Positions 54,809 through 63,252 of a DNA stretch of 64,000 bases are shown piece after piece. The translations under genes were made by a program, and so were the position numbers. Position 1 is the first letter of the stretch. Every line of letters begins with the position of its first letter. Source of the DNA: Sphingomicrobium aestuariivivum (lineage in GTDB: Bacteria > Pseudomonadota > Alphaproteobacteria > Sphingomonadales > Sphingomonadaceae); NCBI RefSeq assembly GCF_024721585.1, contig NZ_CP102629.1, forward strand, positions 1,932,501 to 1,996,500, written 5' to 3'. Under the pieces are notes generated by a model, which had not been told where the DNA came from, ran no database searches, and was given only the letters and a program-made list of their open reading frames with translations.

Positions 54809-56115
54809 ACCAGTGGCGGCTGGCTGTCGTCGTCGGCAGGCTTTGCCTTGGGCAGTTTCTTGGGACGCGGGGCGCGTCCCGCCGCGCTGCCCGGCATTTC
54901 TTCCTGCCAGCGCTCGAGGGTGCGCGCCGCCGCCTCGCGCCCGCCCAGCCCGAAGGCCAGCGCGGTGGCCACCGCGGCCGAGCCGAGGATGAGGCCGAAG
55001 GCGAGGATGACGATCTCGTTGGCCAGCCCCATGAAGGTGAGGCCGATCGCCGTGAACAGCGCGATGATCGAATAGCGCACGATGGTCTGGGCATAGCCGC
55101 CTTCGCCCGTGCCCTCGCCGATGATGCGCGCAAGGAGGCGCGAGAGGAACAGGCCGACGGTGATGATCACCGTGCCGAAGATGACCTTGCCGCCCAGCGC
55201 CGTGACCTGGAAGAGGAGCGCGGCGACGCTGTCACCCCCGATCGAGTGCATCGCCTCGATGGCAGCGGTCAGCATGACCGCGATGAAGGCCACCGCACCG
55301 ACGATGCGGCTCGGCTGGGCGCCCTCGTTCATGACCCCGACCGAGCGGATCGCATTGTCGAAGCCGAGGCTCGGGAGGATCGTCTCGATCAGCGACTTGA
55401 CCCAGCGGGCGATCACGAAGGCGATGGCGAGCCAGAGGACGGCGGCGATGACCTTGGGGATCGCCAGCGCGATGACTTCGAGCATGTCGGTCGCAGGACC
55501 CGAGATCGCCTCGATCTGGAGCGCCTGCAACGCGGCGATGCTGGCCGAGACGATGATGATCGCGCTGACCGTCATGCCGGCGGCCTTGGCGATCGAGTGG
55601 CGCGCGGGGGCGACGCCCTCGGACGCTTCGCCCTCGGCGCTGACGGCGACCGGCTTGTCGCCCAGCGGCAGGCCCGCACGAGTCGCCCAGTCCTCGATGT
55701 TGAGCGCTTTCAGCGCCGCCTCGACGATGTGGCGCGCGACCTTGGCGACGATCAGCCCGACGACGAAGATGATCACTGCACCGATGAGGTTGGGCAGGTA
55801 GCTGAAGACCTCGTTGGTCATGCGGGTGACGGGGGTCAGCACGCTCGACAGGCCGAGCGGTTCGAGCGCGGCGACGAGGCCGACCAGCCAGACCAGCCAG
55901 TAGCCGAGGCGGCCGAGCTCGGTGCCGATGGACGAGCCGTCCATGTCGGGGTCCTTCTGGAGCGCGGGCACCTTCTCGACGAGCCGCTTGATCGCCCATT
56001 GCACCGCCTTGGCGATGAAGTGGGTGGCGACGAGGATGAGAAGCGCGAAGAGGACGCGCGGCCCCCATTCGGCAAGCTGGCCCTGCCAGTAGGCAGGCAT
56101 GTCGTTGCGATACAT
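54805..56115 (-). CDS. Mechanosensitive-channel-related protein (conserved TM-helix type)
   Basis: A 436-residue membrane protein with about ten helices. Three similar helix units recur: GAVIIFVVGLIVAKVARHIVEAAL, VIAAVLWLAIAFVIARWVKSLIE and KVIFGTVIITVGLFLSRLLARII. This repeat (PF05552) is found in CmpX/MscS-related proteins. The soluble beta domain of MscS is not visible, and a Lys/Pro-rich cytoplasmic tail ends the protein. It may be an osmotic or envelope-stress channel or a membrane organiser. GGGGGA precedes ATG 56115. The stop overlaps the RNase H-fold gene (ATGA). Confidence 0.75.
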   Translation of the reverse strand: MYRNDMPAYWQGQLAEWGPRVLFALLILVATHFIAKAVQWAIKRLVEKVPALQKDPDMDGSSIGTELGRLGYWLVWLVGLVAALEPLGLSSVLTPVTRMTNEVFSYLPNLIGAVIIFVVGLIVAKVARHIVEAALKALNIEDWATRAGLPLGDKPVAVSAEGEASEGVAPARHSIAKAAGMTVSAIIIVSASIAALQALQIEAISGPATDMLEVIALAIPKVIAAVLWLAIAFVIARWVKSLIETILPSLGFDNAIRSVGVMNEGAQPSRIVGAVAFIAVMLTAAIEAMHSIGGDSVAALLFQVTALGGKVIFGTVIITVGLFLSRLLARIIGEGTGEGGYAQTIVRYSIIALFTAIGLTFMGLANEIVILAFGLILGSAAVATALAFGLGGREAAARTLERWQEEMPGSAAGRAPRPKKLPKAKPADDDSQPPLV

Positions 56116-56251
56116 TCGAAGTCCCCCTGTTGGACGTTACGGCTCGAAACTACGCCGAAACGATTTGCTTGGCAAAGCGCGAATGTTGCACGTGGGAACC
56201 AGTGGCATGCCGCTGCCGTCTGGTCCTCTGGAGACAGTCACGGAGAAAGTG

Positions 56252-56788
56252 ATGACGATCCCTGCGCTCATGCTTGCCCTGTTGGAGCCGTCCGGGGCGG
56301 TGCATGCGATGACTGATGGTGTTGCCCGCATCGAGGCCGAAGACGCGGCACTCGTGGGGGAATGGAGACGGGTCGTGGATGCGGATGCCTCGGGCGGTGC
56401 AGCGATCCATTATGACGGACCCAACCGCTATCCGCTCGATGCCAGCGAGGTGGGCGAGGGGCTGCGCTATTGCGTCGCGCTCGGGGAAGCGGGCGACTAT
56501 CATTTGCGCATCCGCATGAAGCGCTCGCGCATCGGCGAGCCGGACATCCGCGACGACGAGCGCAACGACCTTTGGCTAAGGCACGAGGGGCGCTTCTGGA
56601 TGAAGCTGTTCGCCAACCCGCCGTGGGAAGAATATGGCTGGGACGGCGGCCTCGATTTCCATCACCTGACGGGGCGTCGGCCGGCCGCGATGTTGACCTT
56701 CGACGAGGCCGGCGTGCAATGTTTCGAAATCGCTGGGCGCTCCGAAGAAGTGCGGCTCGACGCGCTGGTGCTGACGAAGGCGCCCTAG
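56252..56788 (+). CDS. Secreted protein with a carbohydrate-binding-module-like fold
   Basis: A 178-residue exported protein. Signal peptide (MTIPALMLALLEPSGAVHA), then ARIEAEDAALVGEWRRVVDADASGGAAIHYDGPN, GDYHLRIRMKRSR and a WDGGLDFHH stretch, ending with VRLDALVLTKAP. EAED...ASGG...Y at the start and the LDALVLT end strand resemble CBM6/CBM35-type beta sandwiches. No catalytic domain is attached. GGAGA five bases before ATG 56252 supports this start over longer in-frame ATGs. The stop overlaps the convergent rarA stop. Ligand unknown. Confidence 0.6.
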   Translation: MTIPALMLALLEPSGAVHAMTDGVARIEAEDAALVGEWRRVVDADASGGAAIHYDGPNRYPLDASEVGEGLRYCVALGEAGDYHLRIRMKRSRIGEPDIRDDERNDLWLRHEGRFWMKLFANPPWEEYGWDGGLDFHHLTGRRPAAMLTFDEAGVQCFEIAGRSEEVRLDALVLTKAP

Positions 56789-58104
56789 CCGCCGCCTTTT
56801 TCGGCGCGCCGCGCGTCCCACCAGTCGAGGCGTTCCTTCAGGCGTTTTTCGAAACCGCGCTCGACCGGCTCGTAAAAGCGCTGCGGCCCGAGGTCATCGG
56901 GCCAGTAATTGTCGCCCGAAAAGCCGTCCTCGGCGTCATGGTCGTAGGTGTAGCCCTTGCCGTAGCCGACCTCCTTCATGAGCTTGGTCGGCGCGTTGAG
57001 GATGTTCTGCGGCGGCATCAGGCTGCCGGTTTCCTTCGCGGTGCGGATAGCGGCCTTCTGCGCCTTGTAGGCGGCGTTCGATTTGGGCGCGGAGGCGAGG
57101 TAGAGCACCGCCTGCACCAGCGCCAGTTCGCCCTCGGGGCTACCTAGGAAGTCATAGGCATCCTTGGCGGCGAGACACTGGACCAGCGCATTGGGGTCGG
57201 CGAGGCCGATATCCTCCGAGGCCATCCGGACAAGGCGGCGGCACAGGTAGAGCGGATCCTCGCCCGCGGTCAGCATGCGCGCGAGATAATAGAGCGCGGC
57301 CTGCGGGTCCGAACCGCGCACCGATTTGTGAAGCGCGCTGATGAGGTTGTAATGGCCCTCGCGGTCCTTGTCGTAGACCGCGACGCGGCGCTGGAGGAGG
57401 TCGGCGAGTCCCTTGGGATCGAGCGGCTCGGTCAGGCCGAGGTCGAACAGGGTCTCGGCCTGGTTGAGGAGGAAGCGCCCGTCGCCGTCGGCGCTGGCGA
57501 TCAGCGCGGCGCGGGCATCGTCGTCGAGCGGCAGGGCGGTGCCGGTGAGGGCCTCGGCCTTGTCGAGGAGCTTCGACAGCGCCGCCTCGTCGAGACGGTG
57601 GAGGATGAGCACCTGCGCGCGGCTCAAGAGTGCGGCGTTGAGTTCAAAGCTGGGGTTCTCGGTGGTCGCGCCGACGAGCGTGACGGTGCCGTCTTCGACA
57701 AAGGGCAGGAAGCCGTCCTGCTGGGCGCGATTGAAGCGGTGGATCTCGTCGACGAAGAGCAGGGTGCGCTTGCCCGTCGCCGCCATCTTCCTGGCATCGG
57801 CGAACGCTTTCTTGAGGTCCGCGACCCCCGAGAAGACCGCACTCAGCATCTGGAAGCGCAATCCGACCGCATCGGCGAGCAGCTTGGCGATGCTCGTCTT
57901 GCCGGTGCCGGGCGGCCCCCACAGGATCATCGAGGACAATTTGCCCGCCGCGACCATGCGGCCGATCGCGCCCTCGGGACCGGTGAGATGCTCCTGCCCG
58001 ACGACCTCGTCCAGCGCGCGCGGGCGCAGCCGGTCGGCCAGCGGCGCGCCCTCGGCGGGTGTGTCGGAGGGCTGTTCGGGCTCGGCGCCGAACAGGTCAG
58101 CCAT
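56785..58104 (-). CDS. rarA: Replication-associated recombination protein A
   Basis: A 439-residue AAA+ ATPase of the clamp-loader clade. LADRLRPRALDEVVGQEHLTG, Walker A WGPPGTGKTS, Walker B LLFVDEIHRFN, sensor 1 GATTENPSFELN and the helical C-domain ending KRLKERLDWWDARR are typical of RarA/MgsA. It acts at stalled replication forks. The start lies eight bases inside the end of the upstream glycosyltransferase gene. Confidence 0.95.
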   Translation of the reverse strand: MADLFGAEPEQPSDTPAEGAPLADRLRPRALDEVVGQEHLTGPEGAIGRMVAAGKLSSMILWGPPGTGKTSIAKLLADAVGLRFQMLSAVFSGVADLKKAFADARKMAATGKRTLLFVDEIHRFNRAQQDGFLPFVEDGTVTLVGATTENPSFELNAALLSRAQVLILHRLDEAALSKLLDKAEALTGTALPLDDDARAALIASADGDGRFLLNQAETLFDLGLTEPLDPKGLADLLQRRVAVYDKDREGHYNLISALHKSVRGSDPQAALYYLARMLTAGEDPLYLCRRLVRMASEDIGLADPNALVQCLAAKDAYDFLGSPEGELALVQAVLYLASAPKSNAAYKAQKAAIRTAKETGSLMPPQNILNAPTKLMKEVGYGKGYTYDHDAEDGFSGDNYWPDDLGPQRFYEPVERGFEKRLKERLDWWDARRAEKGGG

Positions 58105-59248
58105 GATGCTCGGCGATCACCCTTTTGTAGGTGTCGACCACCACGCTGTTGATCGAATCCCAGTCCATCGTCCTGGCCTTGGCGAGACCCGCCTCGCCAT
58201 GTGCGGCGCGAAGGGCAGGGTCGGCCTGATAGTCGGCAAGGTTCTGCGCCAGCCCCTCGATGTCGCCCGGCGGCGAGACGAGGCCGGTGACGCCCGGCGT
58301 GACGAGGCTGTTGGTGCCGGTCGCGGCAATGGCGACGACGGGTAGCTGGCAGGCCATCGCTTCGAGCGTCACGTTACCAAAGGTCTCGGTGATCGAGGGG
58401 TTGAGGAAGACGTCCGAGGAGGCCAGCGCGCGGGCGAGGTCGGGGCCTTCCTGATGGCCGACGAAGACGGCATTGTCGGGGAGGTGTTCCTCGAACCAGC
58501 CGCGCGCGGGACCATCGCCGATGACGAGGACGCGGTGCGGCAGGCCCTTCTTCTCGAGCACCTCGATGGTCTCGGCGAACACGTCGAGGCCCTTTTCCAT
58601 GACGATGCGGCCGAGGAAGGCGATCGCCATCTCGTCATCGCCGATGCCGAGACCGCGACGCCAGTCCATGTCGCGCCGTTCGGGATTGAACTGGTCGCGG
58701 TCGACCCCGCGCGCCCAGATGGTGATCGCCTCGTTCATGCGCTGCTCTTTCAGCACATCGGCGGTCGACTGGGCGGGGACGAGCAGCGCGTCGCACTTGC
58801 CGTAAAGGCTCCGGAGCCAGCTCTGCAGCACCGGCTCGAGGAAGCCCAGGTGATAATATTGGAGATAGGTCTCGAAGCGCGTGTGGACCGAGGCGACCGC
58901 AGGGATGCCGCGCTCGTTGGCCCAGTTGACCGCCTTCACCGCGACGAGGTCGGGCGAGGAGACGTGGACGACATCGGGCTTAAAGGCGGCGAGGTCCTCG
59001 CGCACCTGTTTGGACAGGTTGAAGGCGAAGCGATATTCGCCGCGGCCCGGGATGGCGAAGCTCGGCACCGAGACGAGGTCACCTGTCGGCTCGAAGGCGG
59101 GTTCGTCCACCGTTGGCGAATAGACCCTGAGATGCACCCCCTGCCGCAGCAGGTAGCCGGCAAGGCGATTGAGGGCCTGGTTCGCGCCGTCGCGAACATA
59201 ATTATAGTTGCCCGAGAAAAGGGCGACGCGAATTTCTTCGGGCTTCAT
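58097..59248 (-). CDS. GT4-family glycosyltransferase
   Basis: A 383-residue GT-B glycosyltransferase. The N-domain has FSGNYNYVRDGANQALNRLAGYL and PDVVHVSSPDLVAVKAV; the C-domain has FLGRIVMEKGLDVFAETIEVL, VIGDGPARGWFEE and the E-x7-E motif in ETFGNVTLE. The closest pattern I know is the alpha-mannosyl/glucosyltransferase group (MgtA-like) that glycosylates membrane lipids. It is cytosolic or membrane-associated. The overlap with rarA is probably only compact packing. Confidence 0.85.
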   Translation of the reverse strand: MKPEEIRVALFSGNYNYVRDGANQALNRLAGYLLRQGVHLRVYSPTVDEPAFEPTGDLVSVPSFAIPGRGEYRFAFNLSKQVREDLAAFKPDVVHVSSPDLVAVKAVNWANERGIPAVASVHTRFETYLQYYHLGFLEPVLQSWLRSLYGKCDALLVPAQSTADVLKEQRMNEAITIWARGVDRDQFNPERRDMDWRRGLGIGDDEMAIAFLGRIVMEKGLDVFAETIEVLEKKGLPHRVLVIGDGPARGWFEEHLPDNAVFVGHQEGPDLARALASSDVFLNPSITETFGNVTLEAMACQLPVVAIAATGTNSLVTPGVTGLVSPPGDIEGLAQNLADYQADPALRAAHGEAGLAKARTMDWDSINSVVVDTYKRVIAEHHG

Positions 59249-59328
59249 GGGGCAAGGCTCTAGCGAAGGACGGGGCCGCCGCCAAGTTGGGCGTTGCTTT
59301 TGCCGCCCGCAAGCGCATGCTGTGGGGC

Positions 59329-59661
59329 ATGAGCGATGAAGAACTGGGCGAGGCCCCCGAAGCCGAAGGCGAGGATGGCGAGAGCAAGGACCAGCGGCTG
59401 AGCATGGTCGACGAGGCGCTGGTCGCCTCTTCCATCGCCAATACCAACGGCCTGCTCGTGATCCTGGCGCGGCTGGTCGCGCGCGGGGTGTTCGACCAGG
59501 AAGACCTGCAGGCCTTTTCGGAAAGCTATTCCAAGCCGCTCGACCATGAGGGCATGCGCGAGAACGAGCTGATCACGCAGATGCAGGACCAGATGGAAAA
59601 TACGCTGGCGCAATTGAACGCCTATCTCGGACAGGGCGAGAAGGGCGGCAGCGAGGGCTAG
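59329..59661 (+). CDS. Small acidic protein of unknown function
   Basis: A 110-residue acidic protein. A Glu/Asp-rich start (MSDEELGEAPEAEGEDGE) is followed by helices: VDEALVASSIANTNGLLVILARLVARGVFDQEDLQAFSESYSKPL and a Gln/Asn-rich segment. I do not recognise it, though similar short helical proteins occur in sphingomonads. ATG 59329 is favoured; ATG 59317 would add four residues. Its stop overlaps the convergent crtB stop by four bases. Confidence 0.6.
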   Translation: MSDEELGEAPEAEGEDGESKDQRLSMVDEALVASSIANTNGLLVILARLVARGVFDQEDLQAFSESYSKPLDHEGMRENELITQMQDQMENTLAQLNAYLGQGEKGGSEG

Positions 59662-60587
59662 CCCAGCGCGGGGCGCGTCCACAGGTTCCGGCGGTCCATC
59701 TCGGGCGGTGCCGAGAAGCAATCGACGAGCGCGCGCGCGACATGCCACAGCTTCTCGCGCTTGGAGACGGTGATGCGCCGGTCCCATGCGGTAGCGCCGA
59801 AATCGCGCGCCTTTTCCGCGATCGCCCCGTAGATGCGTGCTGCCGACAGCACCGCCCAGCGGCTGCGCATCGGCAGCCGCGCCGCGCCGACTCGCGCGCT
59901 CATGCGATAAAGATCGGCGTGGGTAGCGAGCCGCCTCGCGAGGCGGGCGAGTTTCTCGCGCTGCGCCTCGTCATCGGGGTCGATCCGGTCGATCCCCTCT
60001 TCGGTGAGCCATTGCCGAGGCAGGTAGCAGCGTCCGACACGCGCGTCCTCGACCACGTCGCGGGCGATATTGGCGAGCTGGAAGGCGAGGCCGAGGTCGG
60101 AGGCGCGGTCGAGCGTGTCACTGTCCTGCGCGGGCACGCCCATGACCTGAGCCATCATCACGCCGACCGCGCCCGCGACCTGGTAGCAATAGCTGAGGAG
60201 GTCTTCCTCACTCTCGGGCTGCCAGCCCGCGGCATCGCGCGCGAAACCGGCGAGATGGTGGGCGGGAAGGTCGGGATGGATCGCGCATTCGGCGGCGACC
60301 ATGCCGAGGGCATCGAAGGGGACTAGGCCGGTCTTCTCTCCCGCCAGCGCGGTCGCGGTCTTCTCGCGCACGAAATCGAGCCGCTCCCCGGGATTGGCAG
60401 GGGTGGTGGCGTCATGGCCGAGCGTCTGGCCGTCGGTGATGTCGTCGCAGGCGCGGCACCAGCTGTAGAGCAGCCACGATCGCTCGCGCGTCGGCTCGTC
60501 GAACAGCTGGCTGGCGAAGCGGAAGCTCTTCGAGCCGATGGCGATGCTGTCGCCCGCGGCCGCCACGAGGTCGGCGCGCTGCATCAT
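59658..60587 (-). CDS. crtB: Phytoene synthase
   Basis: A 309-residue prenyltransferase that joins two geranylgeranyl diphosphates to phytoene. The two Asp-rich Mg-binding motifs are seen: DDITD (residues 48-52) and NIARDVVEDA (about 172-181), with LAFQLANI between them and RCYLPRQWL after. ATG 60587 overlaps the crtI stop (ATGA). Last gene of crtY-crtI-crtB. Confidence 0.95.
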   Translation of the reverse strand: MMQRADLVAAAGDSIAIGSKSFRFASQLFDEPTRERSWLLYSWCRACDDITDGQTLGHDATTPANPGERLDFVREKTATALAGEKTGLVPFDALGMVAAECAIHPDLPAHHLAGFARDAAGWQPESEEDLLSYCYQVAGAVGVMMAQVMGVPAQDSDTLDRASDLGLAFQLANIARDVVEDARVGRCYLPRQWLTEEGIDRIDPDDEAQREKLARLARRLATHADLYRMSARVGAARLPMRSRWAVLSAARIYGAIAEKARDFGATAWDRRITVSKREKLWHVARALVDCFSAPPEMDRRNLWTRPALG

Positions 60588-62047
60588 CCGATCATCAGCT
60601 CCGCGGTCGCTTGCGCCGAGCCGACGACGCCCGGGATGCCCGCACCCGGATGGGTGCCCGCGCCGACGAAATAGAGGTTGGACAATTTGTCGTCACGGTT
60701 GTGCACGCGCATCCATGCCGACTGGGTGAGGATCGGCTCGAGGCTGAAGGCGCTGCCGAGATGGGCGAACAGGTCGCTCTCGAAATCGGCGGGCGAGTAG
60801 CAGAAGCGGGTGCGGATGCGGCTGCGGATGTCGGGAATGAGCCGCTCTTCCAGCGTGTCGAGGATGACCTCGGCATAATGGTCGGCATTCTCGCGCCAGT
60901 CGACATCGGCCTTGCCCATGTGCGGCACGGGGGCGAGCGCATAGAATGTCGAGCAGCCCTCGGGCGCCATGCTCGGGTCGGTCTTCGTCGGATGATGCAA
61001 ATAGAGCGAGGGGTCGGAGGCGAGCGTGCCGCGCTTGTAGATGTCCCCGAGCAGCCCCTCGTAGCGCGGGCCGAACAGGATCATGTGGTGCGGGATGTCG
61101 GAGAAGGTCCCCTCGAGCCCGAAATGCAGGACGAAGAGCGAGGGGCTGAAGCGCTTGCGCTTGAGCGCCTTGTGGCGCTTGGCGCCGCGCGGATGGTCGA
61201 GGAGGCCATAGGTCGCGACCACATCGCCGTTGGAGGCGACCGCATCGGCGTTCGCATGCCATCCGCTGGCGGTGGTGACACCGGTGACCTTGTCGCCTTC
61301 GGCGTGTATCTCCGTCACCGGATCACCGAGGCGGATGGTGCCGCCAATCCGCTCGAATAGCGCGACCATGCCCGCGATCAGCCGGTTGGTGCCGCCCATC
61401 GCAAACCACACGCCGCCATCGCGCTCGAGCTTGTGGATGAGCGCGTAGATGGACGAGCAGGTCATCGGGTTGCCGCCGACGAGGAGGGTGTGGAAGGAGA
61501 GCGCCTGCCGGAGATGCTCTTCCTCGACATATTCGGACACGATCGAATAGACGCTGCGCCACGCCTGGTATTTGGCGAGCGCGGGCGCGGCTTTCAGCAT
61601 GTCGCTGAGCTTGAGGAAGGCCTTGGTCCCGAGCTTCTCATAGCCTTCGTGGAAGACGCCTTCGGAATAAGCGAGAAAGCGCTTGTAGCCCTCGACATCG
61701 GCCGGATTGAGCTTCTCGATCTCGGCGAACAGCTTCTCGTCGTCGTTGCTGTAGTCGAAGCGCGTGCCGTCGGGCCAGTCGAGCGCGTAGAAGGGGGTGA
61801 CGGGGACAAGGTCGACGTCCTGCGCGATATCCTGCCCCGACAGTTCCCACAAAGCCTTCAGGCAGTCGGGATCGGTGATGACGGTCGGGCCGCCATCGAA
61901 GACATGGCCGTCGCGTTCCCAAAAATAGGCGCGTCCGCCGGGTTTGTCGCGCGCCTCGACGATGGTGGTCTGGATGCCGGCGGACTGGAGCCGGATGGCC
62001 AGCGCGAGGCCGCCGAACCCCGAACCGATGACGATGGCTGACTTCAC
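60584..62047 (-). CDS. crtI: Phytoene desaturase
   Basis: A 487-residue FAD enzyme that introduces double bases-by-pair into phytoene, giving lycopene. The N-terminal dinucleotide fold IGSGFGGLALAIRLQSAG (about 7-24), EARDKPGGRAYFWERDG, DGGPTVITDP and the C-terminal FVGAGTHPGAGIPGVVGSA are the CrtI signatures. The start is GTG 62047, overlapping the crtY stop (GTGA). Wording note: the reaction is stepwise desaturation of C-C bonds. Confidence 0.95.
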   Translation of the reverse strand: MKSAIVIGSGFGGLALAIRLQSAGIQTTIVEARDKPGGRAYFWERDGHVFDGGPTVITDPDCLKALWELSGQDIAQDVDLVPVTPFYALDWPDGTRFDYSNDDEKLFAEIEKLNPADVEGYKRFLAYSEGVFHEGYEKLGTKAFLKLSDMLKAAPALAKYQAWRSVYSIVSEYVEEEHLRQALSFHTLLVGGNPMTCSSIYALIHKLERDGGVWFAMGGTNRLIAGMVALFERIGGTIRLGDPVTEIHAEGDKVTGVTTASGWHANADAVASNGDVVATYGLLDHPRGAKRHKALKRKRFSPSLFVLHFGLEGTFSDIPHHMILFGPRYEGLLGDIYKRGTLASDPSLYLHHPTKTDPSMAPEGCSTFYALAPVPHMGKADVDWRENADHYAEVILDTLEERLIPDIRSRIRTRFCYSPADFESDLFAHLGSAFSLEPILTQSAWMRVHNRDDKLSNLYFVGAGTHPGAGIPGVVGSAQATAELMIG

Positions 62048-63195
62048 GCGCGCACTCCGATCAGGGCTTTCAATGCGCGGGAAATGCGCACCGGGGGCTT
62101 GCCGGCGAGGATGCGAACCTTGTCGGCGAACATCGTGTTGCCCGCATAGAAACGTTCGATCAACCCGTCGGGAAGGCGGTAGAAGCGCTGGAGGATGCGA
62201 TATCGTTCCGCAGGCTCCGCCGCATGGAACAGCATGCGCGCCAAGAGCCGGTCGTAGCGCGCGGCCTTCCAGTGGCGGGTGGCGCGCGCTCGGGTGGCGC
62301 GGGCGAGCGCCTCGCCGTCCATCGGCATGGCCTTTGCAAGCCAGCTGGCGAAGCGCACCGCATCGGGCAGCGAGTAGCTGGTGAGATGGTGGAACAGCCC
62401 TGCGCGAACGCCGGCGCGGGCAACAGGGTCGTCCTTGGGCCAGAGCCTGTTCCAGTCGCCGCCGGTGACCACCGGCAGCACGCCCTGTTCTTCGTGGACG
62501 ACGCGATGGTCAGCCCAGCCGCGCTCGGCGGCGTAGGCGCCGATGCGCTGCGACAGGATGCGCCGGTCGAGCTCGGGACCGGTCTGGTAATAGGTGTCCT
62601 CGACGAACAGATGCGTCTCGTCGAAGGGCAAGAGGTAGACGAAGCGGTAGCCGTCCGCCTGGTCGACGGCGGCGTCCATGATCACCGGCTCCGCGATGCC
62701 GTGGCCGCCCTCGACCTCGAGCATCTGGCCGACGAATTTCTGGTAGCCGCATTGGAGCGCCTGCGGACGGCAGCCGAAGCCGCGGGCATCGAGGGTGGCG
62801 CGCGCCTCGATCCGGCGGCCGTTGTTGATGCGCACATGGGTGGGGCCGAGCTCGCTCACCTCGCCGTGGAGGATGCGCTCGCCGAGTGTCTTGCGCAGCA
62901 CGGTATCGAGCCGCTCGGAGGTGATGCTGTTGTAGCGCTGGTCGAGCTGGCGCTCGTGCGCGGGGAAGCGGACGCGGTTGCGCGGCCACGACTGGACGAC
63001 GAGCGGCTCGATGATCCAGCGGTCGCCTTGCGCCACGTCGCTGTCGAAGAAGGACCAGACATGGTTGCCGCCGAGCGCGGCATCGCGTTCGACGAGAAGG
63101 ATGTTCAAGTCCGGTCGGCGCCGGCCGAGCGCCAATGCGCAAAGGCCCCCCGCCAGTCCCCCGCCGACGATGATGAGATCCAAAGGCTCTTCCAT
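62044..63195 (-). CDS. crtY: Lycopene beta-cyclase
   Basis: A 383-residue membrane-associated flavoprotein that closes the beta-ionone rings of lycopene to make beta-carotene. LDLIIVGGGLAGGLCALAL (nucleotide fold), HVWSFFD, FLLPFDET-like region (YLLPFDETHLFVEDTYY) and LPVVTGGDW are CrtY blocks. ATG 63195 is chosen because the family begins just before the nucleotide fold. It is the first gene of the operon; crtE and a hydroxylase (crtZ) are not in the window. Confidence 0.93.
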   Translation of the reverse strand: MEEPLDLIIVGGGLAGGLCALALGRRRPDLNILLVERDAALGGNHVWSFFDSDVAQGDRWIIEPLVVQSWPRNRVRFPAHERQLDQRYNSITSERLDTVLRKTLGERILHGEVSELGPTHVRINNGRRIEARATLDARGFGCRPQALQCGYQKFVGQMLEVEGGHGIAEPVIMDAAVDQADGYRFVYLLPFDETHLFVEDTYYQTGPELDRRILSQRIGAYAAERGWADHRVVHEEQGVLPVVTGGDWNRLWPKDDPVARAGVRAGLFHHLTSYSLPDAVRFASWLAKAMPMDGEALARATRARATRHWKAARYDRLLARMLFHAAEPAERYRILQRFYRLPDGLIERFYAGNTMFADKVRILAGKPPVRISRALKALIGVRA

Positions 63196-63252
63196 CCGCC
63201 TGCGACTATCGGGGCAGGGGCGGGGCGGCACAAGGTGAAATCGGAAGCGGGC

